Below, piece after piece: positions 16,918 to 26,307 of a DNA stretch of 62,992 nucleotides (its first letter is position 1; every line of letters starts with the position of its first letter). The notes under the pieces are model-generated. The model searched no databases and was not told where the DNA came from. It saw only the letters and a list, made by a program, of their open reading frames with translations. A program made the translations under genes and the position numbers. Source of the stretch: JBKCUA01 sp046318675 (lineage in GTDB: Bacteria > Pseudomonadota > Alphaproteobacteria > JAJTHO01). The stretch lies in contig JBKCUA010000003.1 of the NCBI GenBank assembly GCA_046318675.1, positions 1-62,992 of the forward strand, written 5' to 3'.

Positions 16918-19038
16918 ATGTTTACTATTTATCGCAAAGAATTGGAATGGGCGGGTCGTCGTCTTATTATTGAAAGTGGTAAGATTGCCCGTCAGGCTGA
17001 TGGTGCGGTGACCGTGCGTTATGGCGATACCGTTGTGCTGGCCACGGCTGTTGCCCAAAAAACTCCCCGTGCAGGCGTTGATTTTTTACCGCTTAGCGTG
17101 CATTATCAAGAGCGTTTTTACTCTGCAGGCCGTATTCCTGGGGGGTTTTTTAAGCGCGAAGGTCGTCCGTCGGAAAAAGAAGTGCTTGTTTCCCGTCTTA
17201 TCGATCGCCCCATTCGCCCATTGTTCCCGGCGGGTTTTACCTATGAAACCCAGGTGCTGGTGCAAACCTTGAGTTTTGATCCTGAAACCGATGCCGATAT
17301 TGCCGCCATTATTGCGGCATCGGCTGCCTTGACTCTTTCCGGTGTGCCGTTCTTTGGCCCAGTGGGTGCGGCAAAAGTTGGCTATGCTAATGGTAAATAT
17401 ATCCTAAACCCTAGTAAATCACAGATTAGTAAAGAATCTTCCTTGGAGCTTGTAGTTGCCGGTACTGCCGAGGGTGTATTGATGGTGGAATCAGAAGCCA
17501 AGGAGTTGCCCGAAGATATTATGCTCGGCGCGGTTAGTTTTGGTCATGAAGCTTATCAGCCAGTGATTCAGGCAATTGTGCAATTGGCGGAAAACTGTGC
17601 TAAGGATGCTTGGGATTTTGATCCTTCAAAAGTCGGCCTTTCTGCGGAACAAAATGCAATGGTAGCAAATTTAGCCAAGGCTGATCTTGAGGCTGCGTAT
17701 CGCATTACGGAGAAAAGTGCCCGGGTAGAAGCTCTTAGTGCAGCTAAGAAAAAAATCGCCGAAGCCTTTGCCGCAGAGCCTGAAAATATTCAGGGTTTTG
17801 CCAAGAGCGCGCTTAAAGACCTTGAGAAAGATATTGTGCGTGGAGCCATTCTGGCCACCAGTAAGCGTATTGATAACCGCGGCCTTGCCGACATCCGTCC
17901 TATTGTTGCTGAGGCGGGAATTCTGCCCCGGGTGCATGGTTCTGCTTGCTTTACCCGCGGTGAGACTCAAGCCATTGTTGTTGCCACGTTAGGCAGTGGT
18001 GATGATGAGCAAATGATTGATGCTATTGAGGGTATCTATCATGAGCATTTTCTGCTGCACTACAACTTCCCGCCGTTTTCGGTTGGGGAAGTGGGTCGTG
18101 TGGGTGCCCCTGGTCGCCGTGAAGTTGGTCATGGAAAGCTTGCTTGGCGTGCTATTCGGCCATTGTTGCCGTCTAAGGAAAAGTTCCCGTACACCTTGCG
18201 GATCGTTTCGGAAATCACGGAATCCAATGGTTCTTCGTCTATGGCCACGGTATGCGGTACCTCACTGGCATTAATGGATGCTGGTGTGCCATTGCCAAAG
18301 CCCGTTGCGGGCATTGCGATGGGTCTCATTAAGGAAGAAAAAGGCGTGGCGGTGTTGTCCGATATTTTGGGCGATGAAGATCACCTTGGTGATATGGATT
18401 TCAAAGTGGCCGGAACCAAGGATGGGATTACCGCCTTGCAGATGGACATTAAGATTACCAGCATTACTCCGGCGATCATGCAGCAAGCCTTGGAACAAGC
18501 CAAAGCTGGGCGTTTGCACATTCTTGGAGAAATGGCCAAGGCTCTTACCGCCGCTCGTACCGACGTTAGTGCTTACGCTCCCAAAATGACTGTTATCAAG
18601 ATTAACAAGGATAAAATCCGTGAAGTGATCGGCAGTGGCGGCAAGGTAATTCGTGAAATCTGCGCGATCAGTGGTGCAAAAATCGACATCGAAGACGACG
18701 GCACTATTCGTATTGCTGCTATCAACGATGCCTCGGCTCGCGAAGCTATTCGTCAGATTCAGGCTATTGCCTCTGAACCTGAAGTAGGCACTGTCTATGA
18801 AGGTAAAGTTGTGAAAACAATGGAATATGGCGCGTTTGTCAATTTCTTTGGCAGCCGTGATGGCTTTGTTCATATCTCCGAAATGGCCGATACCCGTATT
18901 GCTAAAGTCACCGACGTGGTGAACATGGGCGATACAGTTAAGGTAAAGGTTATTGGTTTTGATGATCGCGGCAAGATTCGTTTGTCCATTAAAGCCGTAA
19001 CTAGCAATGCTGCTGCACCAGTGGATCAAGTTGCCTAA
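16918..19038 (+). CDS. pnp: Polyribonucleotide nucleotidyltransferase
   Basis: 706 residues from ATG 16918, chosen because GAGGAA lies 7 bases ahead; an upstream ATG at 16903 overlaps that site. Two RNase PH domains (about 10-230 and 310-540) flank an alpha-helical linker. A KH domain (IREVIGSGGKVIREICAISGAKIDIEDDGTI) and an S1 domain (GTVYEGKVVKTMEYGAFVNFFGSRDGFVHISEM) follow. It carries out phosphorolytic 3'-5' RNA decay. The common upstream partner rpsO is absent; ssb is there instead. Confidence 0.97.
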   Translation: MFTIYRKELEWAGRRLIIESGKIARQADGAVTVRYGDTVVLATAVAQKTPRAGVDFLPLSVHYQERFYSAGRIPGGFFKREGRPSEKEVLVSRLIDRPIRPLFPAGFTYETQVLVQTLSFDPETDADIAAIIAASAALTLSGVPFFGPVGAAKVGYANGKYILNPSKSQISKESSLELVVAGTAEGVLMVESEAKELPEDIMLGAVSFGHEAYQPVIQAIVQLAENCAKDAWDFDPSKVGLSAEQNAMVANLAKADLEAAYRITEKSARVEALSAAKKKIAEAFAAEPENIQGFAKSALKDLEKDIVRGAILATSKRIDNRGLADIRPIVAEAGILPRVHGSACFTRGETQAIVVATLGSGDDEQMIDAIEGIYHEHFLLHYNFPPFSVGEVGRVGAPGRREVGHGKLAWRAIRPLLPSKEKFPYTLRIVSEITESNGSSSMATVCGTSLALMDAGVPLPKPVAGIAMGLIKEEKGVAVLSDILGDEDHLGDMDFKVAGTKDGITALQMDIKITSITPAIMQQALEQAKAGRLHILGEMAKALTAARTDVSAYAPKMTVIKINKDKIREVIGSGGKVIREICAISGAKIDIEDDGTIRIAAINDASAREAIRQIQAIASEPEVGTVYEGKVVKTMEYGAFVNFFGSRDGFVHISEMADTRIAKVTDVVNMGDTVKVKVIGFDDRGKIRLSIKAVTSNAAAPVDQVA

Positions 19039-19056
19039 TTGATCTTAGCAATCGTA

Positions 19057-19092
19057 AAAATGGCGGATGCCTTTTGGCTCCGCCATTTTTTG
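19057..19092 (+). terminator. Rho-independent terminator of pnp
   Basis: The stem AATGGCGGA / TCCGCCATT has a loop of about 10 bases and is followed by a run of T. It lies 18 bp after the pnp stop codon. Confidence 0.88.
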
Positions 19093-19121
19093 TGATGCAT
19101 ATAGCATTGTATTGTAGAAAT

Positions 19122-19260
19122 TATAGCTGGTTTCATAATTAAAAGTATACTTGCAACCAGCGCACGGCACAAAGTGCCGCGTCCGAACGGACGAACAAAA
19201 ATAACTTATAGCGCGCTGAAGAATTTTTAAAGTCTACTGTTAATTCCGCAACGCGCTATA
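19122..19260. repeat. Dispersed repeat family 2, copy A (MITE-like)
   Basis: About 139 bp matching 32195-32334 in opposite orientation. The ends read TATAGCTGGTT and AACGCGCTATA, so the termini are inverted copies (TATAGC). Inside are an AGCGCGCTATA/TATAGCGCGTT inverted pair, the palindrome GGCACAAAGTGCC and an AT-rich stretch. The stop codon of gcvPB lies inside this copy, so the element encodes the last six or so residues of GcvPB. Confidence 0.8.
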
Positions 19261-20748
19261 TGGCACGTTTTTGTGCCACCGCAGCACTGGTGTTCGTGCC
19301 GCTTTTGTTTCATCCAAGCGTCGCCGTGGCGCATGGCGGGGGGCGGCTTTGAAGCTTTCAATATCCCCAGCCTTCGCCCTAGCAACAAGGCGGTGCATAG
19401 CGGCGATGAACAGATCAAGAGTTTCCTTGGATTCGGTCTCGGTAGGTTCCATGAGCAACGCCCCGGGTACCACCAGCGGGAAGTACATAGTCATAGGATG
19501 AAAGCCCTCATCAATCAGAGCTTTGGCTATATCCAACGTGGTGATACCCGTATCCTTGAGAAAGCGATCGTCAAATAGGGCTTCATGCATGACTGGGGGT
19601 TCAAAGCTGAGGCTGAGCACGTCACGCAGTTGCGCGGCCAAGTAATTTGCATTGAGCACAGCGTCACCGGAAGCTTGAGCTAAACCATCGCTACCCATGC
19701 TCATCATATAGGCTAATGCCCGGACAAAAGTGCCGAACTGGCCAAGATAAGCCTTGAGGATGCCGCAGCGGTGCGGGGCTTCGGCAGCTAACAATAACTC
19801 AAAGTCATTTTGTTTTTCAAGGACGATGGGGGCAGGGGCATAAGGTGCCAAGGCCGCAGAGAAAACGACGGGCCCCGAACCCGGGCCGCCCCCGCCGTGG
19901 GGAGTAGAGAATGTCTTGTGCAGATTGATGTGCATGGCATCCACACCAAGATCAGCAGGGCGCACCCGGCCAACGATGGCATTAAAGTTAGCTCCATCAC
20001 AGTAAAAGTACCCACCAGCCTCATGCACAGCGGCAGCGATGTCAATAATTTCTCGCTCAAACAGCCCGCAGGTGTTGGGGTTGGTGAGCATAATGGCGGC
20101 TACGTCATCGCCGCAGGCTTTAATATGCTCATGCACCATGGCGGCTGAGACGCGTCCATCGGCTTCGGCTTTGATGTTGCGGACAAGAAAGCCGCAGGCC
20201 GCCGCCGTGGCAGGGTTGGTGCCGTGGGCGGATTCAGGGACAAGCACGGTTTTGGCGGTTCGCCCTTTGGCAGTAAGGGCGGCGCGGATGGTCATCATGC
20301 CGCAAAATTCACCATGAGCCCCCGCGGCTGGGGATAGGCTGGCCGCTGCCATACCGGTGAGGGTGCACAGCCAGTGCCCCAATTCCTTCATCACGGTTTT
20401 CGCCCCTTCCAAGGTGCTTTCAGGCTGATACGGGTGGGCGGCAGCAAAGCCGGGCAAGCGAGCCAGAGCCTCGTTCAGGCGTGGGTTGTGCTTCATGGTG
20501 CACGAACCAAGCGGATAAAAACCGCTGTCGATGGCATAGTTCTTTTGGGACAAGCGGGTGAAGTGGCGCACCACTTCCGGCTCACTGACATTAGGCAGTG
20601 CCGGGGGCGTCCGCCGAGCTAAGCCTCCGAGGCGGGGCGTGTGAGCCGGAGGCGGGGGGATGTCCACGCCGTGGTTGCTGTCTGCTGGGGTGCCCAGCTC
20701 AAACAGCAGAGGTTCTTCAAATTGTAGTCCTTTGGAGGCGGAGAGCAT
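19240..20748 (-). CDS. gcvPB: Glycine dehydrogenase (decarboxylating) subunit 2
   Basis: 502 residues, normal length. The PLP-lysine motif LHKTFSTPHGGGGPG is intact, as are GSCTMKHNPRLNE and PAAGAHGEFCGM. With GcvPA it forms the two-subunit P-protein of the glycine cleavage system. It starts immediately after the gcvPA stop (TAG 20749-20751, ATG 20748). The C-terminus PYSALRN is encoded by a dispersed repeat, so the original tail seems to have been replaced. gcvT and gcvH are not in the window. Confidence 0.96.
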   Translation of the reverse strand: MLSASKGLQFEEPLLFELGTPADSNHGVDIPPPPAHTPRLGGLARRTPPALPNVSEPEVVRHFTRLSQKNYAIDSGFYPLGSCTMKHNPRLNEALARLPGFAAAHPYQPESTLEGAKTVMKELGHWLCTLTGMAAASLSPAAGAHGEFCGMMTIRAALTAKGRTAKTVLVPESAHGTNPATAAACGFLVRNIKAEADGRVSAAMVHEHIKACGDDVAAIMLTNPNTCGLFEREIIDIAAAVHEAGGYFYCDGANFNAIVGRVRPADLGVDAMHINLHKTFSTPHGGGGPGSGPVVFSAALAPYAPAPIVLEKQNDFELLLAAEAPHRCGILKAYLGQFGTFVRALAYMMSMGSDGLAQASGDAVLNANYLAAQLRDVLSLSFEPPVMHEALFDDRFLKDTGITTLDIAKALIDEGFHPMTMYFPLVVPGALLMEPTETESKETLDLFIAAMHRLVARAKAGDIESFKAAPRHAPRRRLDETKAARTPVLRWHKNVPYSALRN

Positions 20749-22062
20749 CTAGAGAACCTCCTTCACGGCGGCAATATAAGAGTCAATAGCGACGGCGTCT
20801 GTTTGTTCGGTAACAGCAATCAACAGTTCATTGGATCGATCCGGGAAGAAACGATCCAACGGCACCCCGGCTAAAATTCTTTTCCTCAAGAGGCTTATGA
20901 TGACATCTTTACTTTTTACAGGAAAGGATGCGACAAACTCATTGAAAAAATTTGGCGTTTTTATTGTGACGCCGGGCAGTTTCGCCAAGCCGTCGGCCAA
21001 TAGGCAGGCGTGGGCATGATTGACCTCGGCCAAGCGGCGCAGACCATTGCTACCAAGTAAGCTGAGGTGAATGGTGAAGGCAAGAGCGCAAAGACCTGAA
21101 TTCGTGCAAATATTGCTAGTCGCTTTATCGCGGCGAATGTGTTGTTCTCTGGTGGAGAGCGTTAACACAAAGCCGCGCTTACCATCGGCATCCACCGTTT
21201 CCCCACACAGACGCCCTGGCATCTGACGTAAATGTTGCAGCCGACAAGCAAAGAGACCAACATGAGGGCCGCCAAGATTCGGCATATTGCCAAGGGATTG
21301 CCCTTCAGCGGCAACAATATCCGCTCCCCATGCACCCGGTGGTTCTAACAATCCCAAGGCTAAAATTTCCGTAACTACCGCGACCACTAAAATCCCTTTA
21401 GCATGAGCCGCAGCGGTCAGGGTGCGGTAATCATGTGGATTCCCAAAAAAATCGGGGTATTGCACAACAATGCAGGCTAGATCGTCGCTTAACTTATCAC
21501 TTAAGGATTCAACCGTATCACTATGAAATCCTGTTGTCTTGGCATAGGTTTCTACTACTTGACGGTATTCGGGGTGAAGCCCGGAAGAGAGCAATGCTCG
21601 CCGCCGTCCGGTCACGCGCATAGCCATTTGCACGGCTTCAACACAGGCCGTAGAACCATCATATAAGGAGGCATTGGCTACCTCCATTCCTGTCAATTCC
21701 GCCACTTGGGTTTGAAATTCAAACAGGTATTGCAATGTGCCTTGGGCAATTTCTGGCTGATAAGGTGTATATGAGGTTAAGAATTCACCGCGTTGAATAA
21801 GGGCATCAACGCTGGCCGGGACGTGGTGGTTGTAGATGCCCGCGCCGAGGAACGACAGGTACGATTGGTTGTGGGCGTTCTGCGCGGCCCAGCGTTGGAA
21901 GGTTCGAGCCACCGTTGCTTCCCCTGCCGCAGGTGGTAGGGGTAGGGGCGTTTTCAGGCGTGCCGCTTGTGGCACATCAGCAAACAAAGAATCTATGTTC
22001 GATACGCCAACGGCGGCGCAAAGAGCGGCGCGATCAGCCGCGCTGTGAGGAAGATAACGCAT
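20749..22062 (-). CDS. gcvPA: Glycine dehydrogenase (decarboxylating) subunit 1
   Basis: 437 residues from ATG 22062, which gives the usual N-terminus MRYLPHSAADRAAL; the longer open frame upstream is not family-like and runs into speD. Conserved blocks SFLGAGIYNHHVPASVD, TPYQPEIAQGTLQYLFEFQ, ANASLYDGSTA and GGPHVGLFA are present. It pairs with GcvPB to decarboxylate glycine onto the lipoyl group of GcvH. The minus-strand operon is gcvPA-gcvPB. Confidence 0.96.
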   Translation of the reverse strand: MRYLPHSAADRAALCAAVGVSNIDSLFADVPQAARLKTPLPLPPAAGEATVARTFQRWAAQNAHNQSYLSFLGAGIYNHHVPASVDALIQRGEFLTSYTPYQPEIAQGTLQYLFEFQTQVAELTGMEVANASLYDGSTACVEAVQMAMRVTGRRRALLSSGLHPEYRQVVETYAKTTGFHSDTVESLSDKLSDDLACIVVQYPDFFGNPHDYRTLTAAAHAKGILVVAVVTEILALGLLEPPGAWGADIVAAEGQSLGNMPNLGGPHVGLFACRLQHLRQMPGRLCGETVDADGKRGFVLTLSTREQHIRRDKATSNICTNSGLCALAFTIHLSLLGSNGLRRLAEVNHAHACLLADGLAKLPGVTIKTPNFFNEFVASFPVKSKDVIISLLRKRILAGVPLDRFFPDRSNELLIAVTEQTDAVAIDSYIAAVKEVL

Positions 22063-22108
22063 AAGTATAGAGTGTGGTAGCGTCGAATCAGACGGTGTCA
22101 AGAACCGG

Positions 22109-22606
22109 TTAGACTTGTAGGCCTCGTTTGAGCTCCGATAGGCCAACATGACACTCTGATCCAAACGCCTTGCGGAAAACGGCCACCGTGCGGGCAGGGA
22201 CTGCATCTCCGCACATGAATACATCCAAAGCGGCGTAGCCCTTTTCCGGCCAAGTATGGATAGAGATGTGGGATTCGGATAATACCGCAACGCCAGATAT
22301 CCCGCCGTTAGGGGTAAAGTGATGTAGGTGAATGTGCAGTAAGGTTGCGCCGGCGGCGGTAACGGCTTCTCGCAAAGCCTGCTCGACATGGTCAAGCTCA
22401 TCAAGACGCTCTGCGTTCCAGATGTCGAGGATTAAATGCCGACCCGCGTAGCGCAGGCCGTTCTCTTCAATAAAGTAATCTTTGTTCTCATCGCTGGCCG
22501 AGGTTTGTACCGGCACGATGACAGGCCGCGCCACCGGGGCAACGGCAACATCAACGGGACGATGTAAGACGCGCGCATTCGCGCTCATTGAGTGTACTGC
22601 AACCAT
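22109..22606 (-). CDS. speD: S-adenosylmethionine decarboxylase proenzyme
   Basis: 165 residues, prokaryotic class 1B. The self-processing motif is SESHISIHTWPE, with S112 as the expected pyruvoyl-forming serine. H117 lies in the same motif and C132 (FMCGD) is the expected proton donor. The product is decarboxylated S-adenosylmethionine, used as aminopropyl donor in spermidine synthesis. About 45 extra N-terminal residues, Pro/Val-rich, precede the catalytic fold. The leader (22607-22850) is long and contains a 9-bp perfect hairpin. No speE is present. Confidence 0.93.
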   Translation of the reverse strand: MVAVHSMSANARVLHRPVDVAVAPVARPVIVPVQTSASDENKDYFIEENGLRYAGRHLILDIWNAERLDELDHVEQALREAVTAAGATLLHIHLHHFTPNGGISGVAVLSESHISIHTWPEKGYAALDVFMCGDAVPARTVAVFRKAFGSECHVGLSELKRGLQV

Positions 22607-22852
22607 AGGTGCGCTCCCACGCCATAAAAGTTAAAACCCAAAAGTCGAGTCTTTTGACTGATTTTGTTAGCCTTGGCAAGCAACAGACCAATCCAGCTTT
22701 CAGGTGTTGTTTTTACTCCAATTAAGGCAAAAACAACCTTTATGGTGCTTTCATGAGAACCTTGTTACGGACTCACGTCGCAGACTCAATTCTGCTTATA
22801 CACATTTTTGAGGGGTTGGGAACAATTTTTTTGGGTGACACCGAAAAATTTC
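22607..22852 (-). promoter_or_regulatory. speD leader with hairpin
   Basis: A non-coding spacer of about 250 bp between hfq and speD. It contains a perfect inverted repeat GTTGTTTTT/AAAAACAAC (22706-22714 and 22729-22737) and a smaller AGTC-TTTT-GACT palindrome near 22650. No known riboswitch consensus was recognised. The larger hairpin could also be the 3' end of hfq, but it lacks a T run. Confidence 0.35.
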
Positions 22853-23095
22853 TTAAGCGTCTAAATCCTTTTGTTCAGCTTCGTATAATTGCAATGGCAC
22901 TGATGGCATTACGGTGGAAATAGCGTGCTTATACACAAGTTGAGCAAAACCATCTCGGCGCAAGAGAACGGAGAAGTTATCAAACCACGTCACGTTGCCT
23001 TGGAGTTTAACCCCATTGACCAAAAAAATTGTCACGGGTGCCTTAGATTTACGGACAGAGTTTAAGAAAATGTCCTGAAGGTTATTTTTGTCCAC
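22853..23095 (-). CDS. hfq: RNA chaperone Hfq
   Basis: 80 residues. The Sm1 (QDIFLNSVRKSKAPVTIFLVNGVKLQGNVTWFDNFSVLL) and Sm2 (VYKHAISTVMP) motifs are complete, and the C-terminal tail is short, as usual in alphaproteobacteria. The only in-frame start is GTG 23095. It is an RNA-binding hexamer that pairs small RNAs with mRNAs. The usual alphaproteobacterial neighbour hflX does not follow; speD does. Confidence 0.96.
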   Translation of the reverse strand: MDKNNLQDIFLNSVRKSKAPVTIFLVNGVKLQGNVTWFDNFSVLLRRDGFAQLVYKHAISTVMPSVPLQLYEAEQKDLDA

Positions 23096-23162
23096 GAGAA
23101 TGCCCTTTTTGTAGTGTTTGTTTTTGCAAGCCGAAAATCTTTAACAAACTCTCGGTTGCCAG

Positions 23163-23843
23163 TCAAATAAAACCCATTTGGGTTAAAAGTTCCTTTAAGT
23201 GTGTCGGATTATGAGCAAAAAAGTGGGGATCATGAGGATAAAACTCCCTAGGGCGAGGTATCTCGGGGCGTTGCAGGACGGCTGTCAACCCTGCTGCATG
23301 GGCGCAACCGACATCGGCAATGGTATCTCCAACAAAATACACAGCTAGGCTGGGCACTAGACCCATGTGTTTCAGTGCCAGTAACGCTGGATCAGCGTGG
23401 GGCTTATCTTTAGGGGCATCTTGTGCGCCCACCACAGCGGTAAATCTCGCCGTCCAGCCTAGTTTTTCAACTTCTTGCCGCAGGTAGGAACCGCGTTTGT
23501 TGCTGACTACGCCCAATGGAATCTTCCGTGCGGCAAGGCTATCGAGGAAATCCTCGGCATCGGCAAAGGGTGTCAGGGTATTAAGGTGTTCAGCCTCAAA
23601 AGTTTGATAATAAACCTTGTGCGCCTCGCGCCAGCGATCGCCGAAAAACTCGATGGCACTGTCCCTCGCTGATAGGTGGGTGCGCTGCTTGGCTTCTTCA
23701 CGGCTCCACGTTGGCCTGCCTACATGGGCTAAAGCCGCGTTGGTGCAGGTGTAGATTAGCTCAAACGTGTCCACCAAGGTATTATCCCAATCGAACAGGA
23801 AAGCAGTGGGTTTAACGGACGGTGCTAGCACAAAAGGCCTCAT
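23163..23843 (-). CDS. HAD-family hydrolase, phosphoglycolate phosphatase-like
   Basis: 226 residues from ATG 23843. Motif I FLFDWDNTLVDT, motif II VVSNKRG (S/T type), motif III lysine in KDKPHADP and motif IV VGDTIADVGCAHAAG are all intact. The cap domain between I and II is of the helical C1 type found in Gph/phosphatase relatives. The start overlaps the dat gene by 32 bp, so the two are probably co-translated. The substrate is unknown. Confidence 0.85.
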   Translation of the reverse strand: MRPFVLAPSVKPTAFLFDWDNTLVDTFELIYTCTNAALAHVGRPTWSREEAKQRTHLSARDSAIEFFGDRWREAHKVYYQTFEAEHLNTLTPFADAEDFLDSLAARKIPLGVVSNKRGSYLRQEVEKLGWTARFTAVVGAQDAPKDKPHADPALLALKHMGLVPSLAVYFVGDTIADVGCAHAAGLTAVLQRPEIPRPREFYPHDPHFFAHNPTHLKELLTQMGFI

Positions 23844-24672
23844 AAGCAGCTCGCAGGCGCAAGGATGTTGCCCCCGCAACGCCATTGCCGACAGGGTTTC
23901 CGTCAATACTGGTGACGGGCAGGACATAGGTGGTTGTTGAGGAAATAAAAGCCTCCCCAGCACTGAATATATCCGCCGGAGTAAAAGGTTTTTCTTCGAT
24001 GGTCAGGCCAATTTCCCGGGCTATGCTGATAAGGCGCTGGCGGGTAATGCCATTTAAGATGCCCCGATCGGCCTGCCGGGTTTGCAGGGTATTGCCCCGC
24101 ACAATCCATGCATTGGCCGAGGCCCCTTCAGTGATAAAGCCATTTTCATCGAGCATCCATGCCTCATAAGCTTTTTTCTGTACCGCCGCCTCTTTTGCCA
24201 GCACCGGGGCGAGGAGGGAGATGCTTTTTATGTCGCACCTTTTCCATCGCTGATCCGGTACCAAGGCCACCGCCACCCCTTTTTTGATCGCCTCTTGCGG
24301 CCAAGCCTTCATGGCATTGGTGATCACCACTAGTGTGGGAGGGACGGGCTTTTTGGGAAAATAAAACTCTCGCTTCGCCACGCCCCGCGTGACCTGGATA
24401 TAGAGAATGCCAAAATCAACGCGGTTGCGGCGGATAAGCTCATACATAATCGTCGTCAGTGCTGCCTGGCTGCACGGCGGGGTGAGGCCGATCTCGTGCA
24501 TGGAAAAATCCAAGCGATCAAGGTGCGGTTTGATATCCACCAGCACACCATGATGGGCATGAATGGCCTCATATACCCCATCGGCAAATTGAAAGCCGCG
24601 ATCCTCAAGGTGGATCACCGATGCCTCCCGGTGCGGCAGGTATCGACCATTGCAATAAGAAAGTCGTATCAT
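23812..24672 (-). CDS. dat: D-amino-acid transaminase (class IV)
   Basis: 286 residues, fold type IV. The PLP lysine is K149 in RCDIKSISLL, and ITEGASANAWIV and GITRQRLI are family blocks. The N-terminal LEDRGFQFADGVYE is typical of D-alanine transaminases rather than branched-chain ones. It would interconvert D-alanine and D-glutamate with their 2-oxo acids for peptidoglycan synthesis. An aminodeoxychorismate lyase activity is the main alternative. The next gene downstream overlaps it. Confidence 0.85.
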   Translation of the reverse strand: MIRLSYCNGRYLPHREASVIHLEDRGFQFADGVYEAIHAHHGVLVDIKPHLDRLDFSMHEIGLTPPCSQAALTTIMYELIRRNRVDFGILYIQVTRGVAKREFYFPKKPVPPTLVVITNAMKAWPQEAIKKGVAVALVPDQRWKRCDIKSISLLAPVLAKEAAVQKKAYEAWMLDENGFITEGASANAWIVRGNTLQTRQADRGILNGITRQRLISIAREIGLTIEEKPFTPADIFSAGEAFISSTTTYVLPVTSIDGNPVGNGVAGATSLRLRAAYEAFCASTVR

Positions 24673-24731
24673 AGACGGTTAGGGTATAGCGGGGAGGAGG
24701 GGGAGTCTATGGGAAAGTGGGGGGATTTTGT

Positions 24732-24980
24732 TTAGTCGCGCCCGGTGGAAGCCATTGCCCGACTGAATGGTACTATATTATTTTTGGCAGCAATAGCAGT
24801 AGCGGCACCTGTGGTATGAATCATTTGAGCGGGACTTTGTCCTCCTCCACCGCTACTACCTCCTCCACCGCTTTTCCCTGCTATTGAAAATCCGCGTGCA
24901 AAAAATGCCTGCATCATCGTGTCTGGCTCTTTTTGAAAAAGCTGTGCCAGAATATACGCAACGATGGAAAATGTTCCCAT
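24732..24980 (-). CDS. Small glycine-rich hypothetical protein
   Basis: 82 residues, not recognised. The first 15 residues form a short hydrophobic helix (MGTFSIVAYILAQLF), the centre is a Gly/Ser-rich linker (about 36-47), and the remainder is Ala-rich. It is the last gene of the minus-strand group with the two VirB6-like proteins, 37 bp downstream. It may be an accessory component of that system or a degenerate remnant. No convincing ribosome binding site is seen. Confidence 0.45.
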   Translation of the reverse strand: MGTFSIVAYILAQLFQKEPDTMMQAFFARGFSIAGKSGGGGSSGGGGQSPAQMIHTTGAATAIAAKNNIVPFSRAMASTGRD

Positions 24981-25017
24981 TTAAAATTTTTACCAAAAAA
25001 AACAGTTTTTTGCAATT

Positions 25018-26307
25018 TTATTTTACCCCCAGCACCTTTAACCCGCCCTTGACCACCGTCCCGCCGGGGACAAAGTTTATGGCAAACATAAAGAATCCCT
25101 TGATAGATTGAAGTATTCCATCGCCGGCATCTACGAAGAATTTGCTGCGGAAAAAGATATTAGCGATGTTCGGTGCCTGGTTGAGCATATGTATCATCAC
25201 CATGCCATTGACGAGGAAAACAAGGTAATTCTTCGTGGCCAGCTGGGCATCGCCGTTTTTAGCGAATAAATCTTTGAAGTTAGAAACGTCCCCGGCAATC
25301 TGGTTGGCCACGGCAGCAATAATGCCGATGAACAGGGATAATATTAATAGTGTCACTGCCCCGTGTCCAATCCCCCTCAACCCGGCCATGCCTGTCTGGC
25401 GGAGGGAGGGGAACACAAATGCTCCCATCAGCACCGGGGAAAACAGGGTGATAATCCCCCATTGGAACACCAGCCCTACCAGCCGCAGGGGGTAGATAAA
25501 CAACACCCAGAGGTAGATAATCATGATAACAAACATGACGATGACTCTAAACAATAAGTCAATAAAATTTTGTCCCGATGTTCTGACGGTATCGAACAGA
25601 TTGCCAAAACCATTGAGCCATGTTTGAAAACTGCCCAAGGCCGACAACTGTCCTGCGGCCTGTTTTCTGTAGGTTTCCCAATTTACCCCAATTTCATCAA
25701 ACATGGCTGTGCGGGTAATATCAAACAGTTTACCGATATGCCCTTGGGCGTAGGCGGTTTGACAGCTTAGGGATTTGACGATGGCTTGTTTTGGATCGGT
25801 GTTTTGAAGTTGCGCGGCGCAGCCAGTAGTCATCACGGCATTGGGGTTGGAAATTTTTGCCGTGCTGTCTAAAATGGCACCGCTGGCGGCAAGGGTGGTT
25901 TTGATCACGGGGTAGAAGATGTAATCAAGATATATTTTCGGCGATTGCATGGCCAGCACGGCGAGGATGGCAAAGCTAAACCTATTGAATACGCCATTAA
26001 ATAGCTTGGTAACCCTATCCAGTGGCGTGAAGGGAGTAAGCACCTTAGCGAGTTCCATCAGCATCCACAAAACCAGCATGACGGCCACCAGATTCTGGGT
26101 GCCGCTGGCAAATGCTTTGAAATACTTTTCATGCATGGTCAGCCCGCCCATCATGTAGGATTCAACGGTGGAACAAACGACGCATTGGACGGGGTTGATG
26201 GAGGTGGTGGCGGCTTTGTTCGTTGCTGCAGGCTGTGCATGGGCGGAGAGCGGCAAAAGTATCAGCGCAATAATCATACAGCGCAGCAGGGGCAAAAAAG
26301 ATTTCAT
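25018..26307 (-). CDS. VirB6/TrbL-like type IV secretion membrane protein
   Basis: 429 residues. A cleavable signal peptide (LLRCMIIALILLPLSAHAQ) is followed by a periplasmic segment with CVVC, one membrane helix near 70-95, another near 110-130, a soluble loop with paired cysteines (about 165-190) and a cluster of hydrophobic helices (about 255-360) including a WVLFIYPLRLVGLVFQWGII block. This topology fits the TrbL/VirB6 inner-membrane channel family. It overlaps the upstream gene by ATGA. No VirB4, VirB8-VirB11 or coupling protein is in the window. Confidence 0.7.
   Translation of the reverse strand: MKSFLPLLRCMIIALILLPLSAHAQPAATNKAATTSINPVQCVVCSTVESYMMGGLTMHEKYFKAFASGTQNLVAVMLVLWMLMELAKVLTPFTPLDRVTKLFNGVFNRFSFAILAVLAMQSPKIYLDYIFYPVIKTTLAASGAILDSTAKISNPNAVMTTGCAAQLQNTDPKQAIVKSLSCQTAYAQGHIGKLFDITRTAMFDEIGVNWETYRKQAAGQLSALGSFQTWLNGFGNLFDTVRTSGQNFIDLLFRVIVMFVIMIIYLWVLFIYPLRLVGLVFQWGIITLFSPVLMGAFVFPSLRQTGMAGLRGIGHGAVTLLILSLFIGIIAAVANQIAGDVSNFKDLFAKNGDAQLATKNYLVFLVNGMVMIHMLNQAPNIANIFFRSKFFVDAGDGILQSIKGFFMFAINFVPGGTVVKGGLKVLGVK

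Noticed and set aside
16773..16973. 66-residue ORF between ssb and pnp
   Set aside because: It covers the ssb terminator and the pnp start in another frame and has no coding signs.
22063..22404. Upstream extension of gcvPA
   Set aside because: It overlaps speD in another frame and is not family-like; ATG 22062 gives the expected N-terminus.
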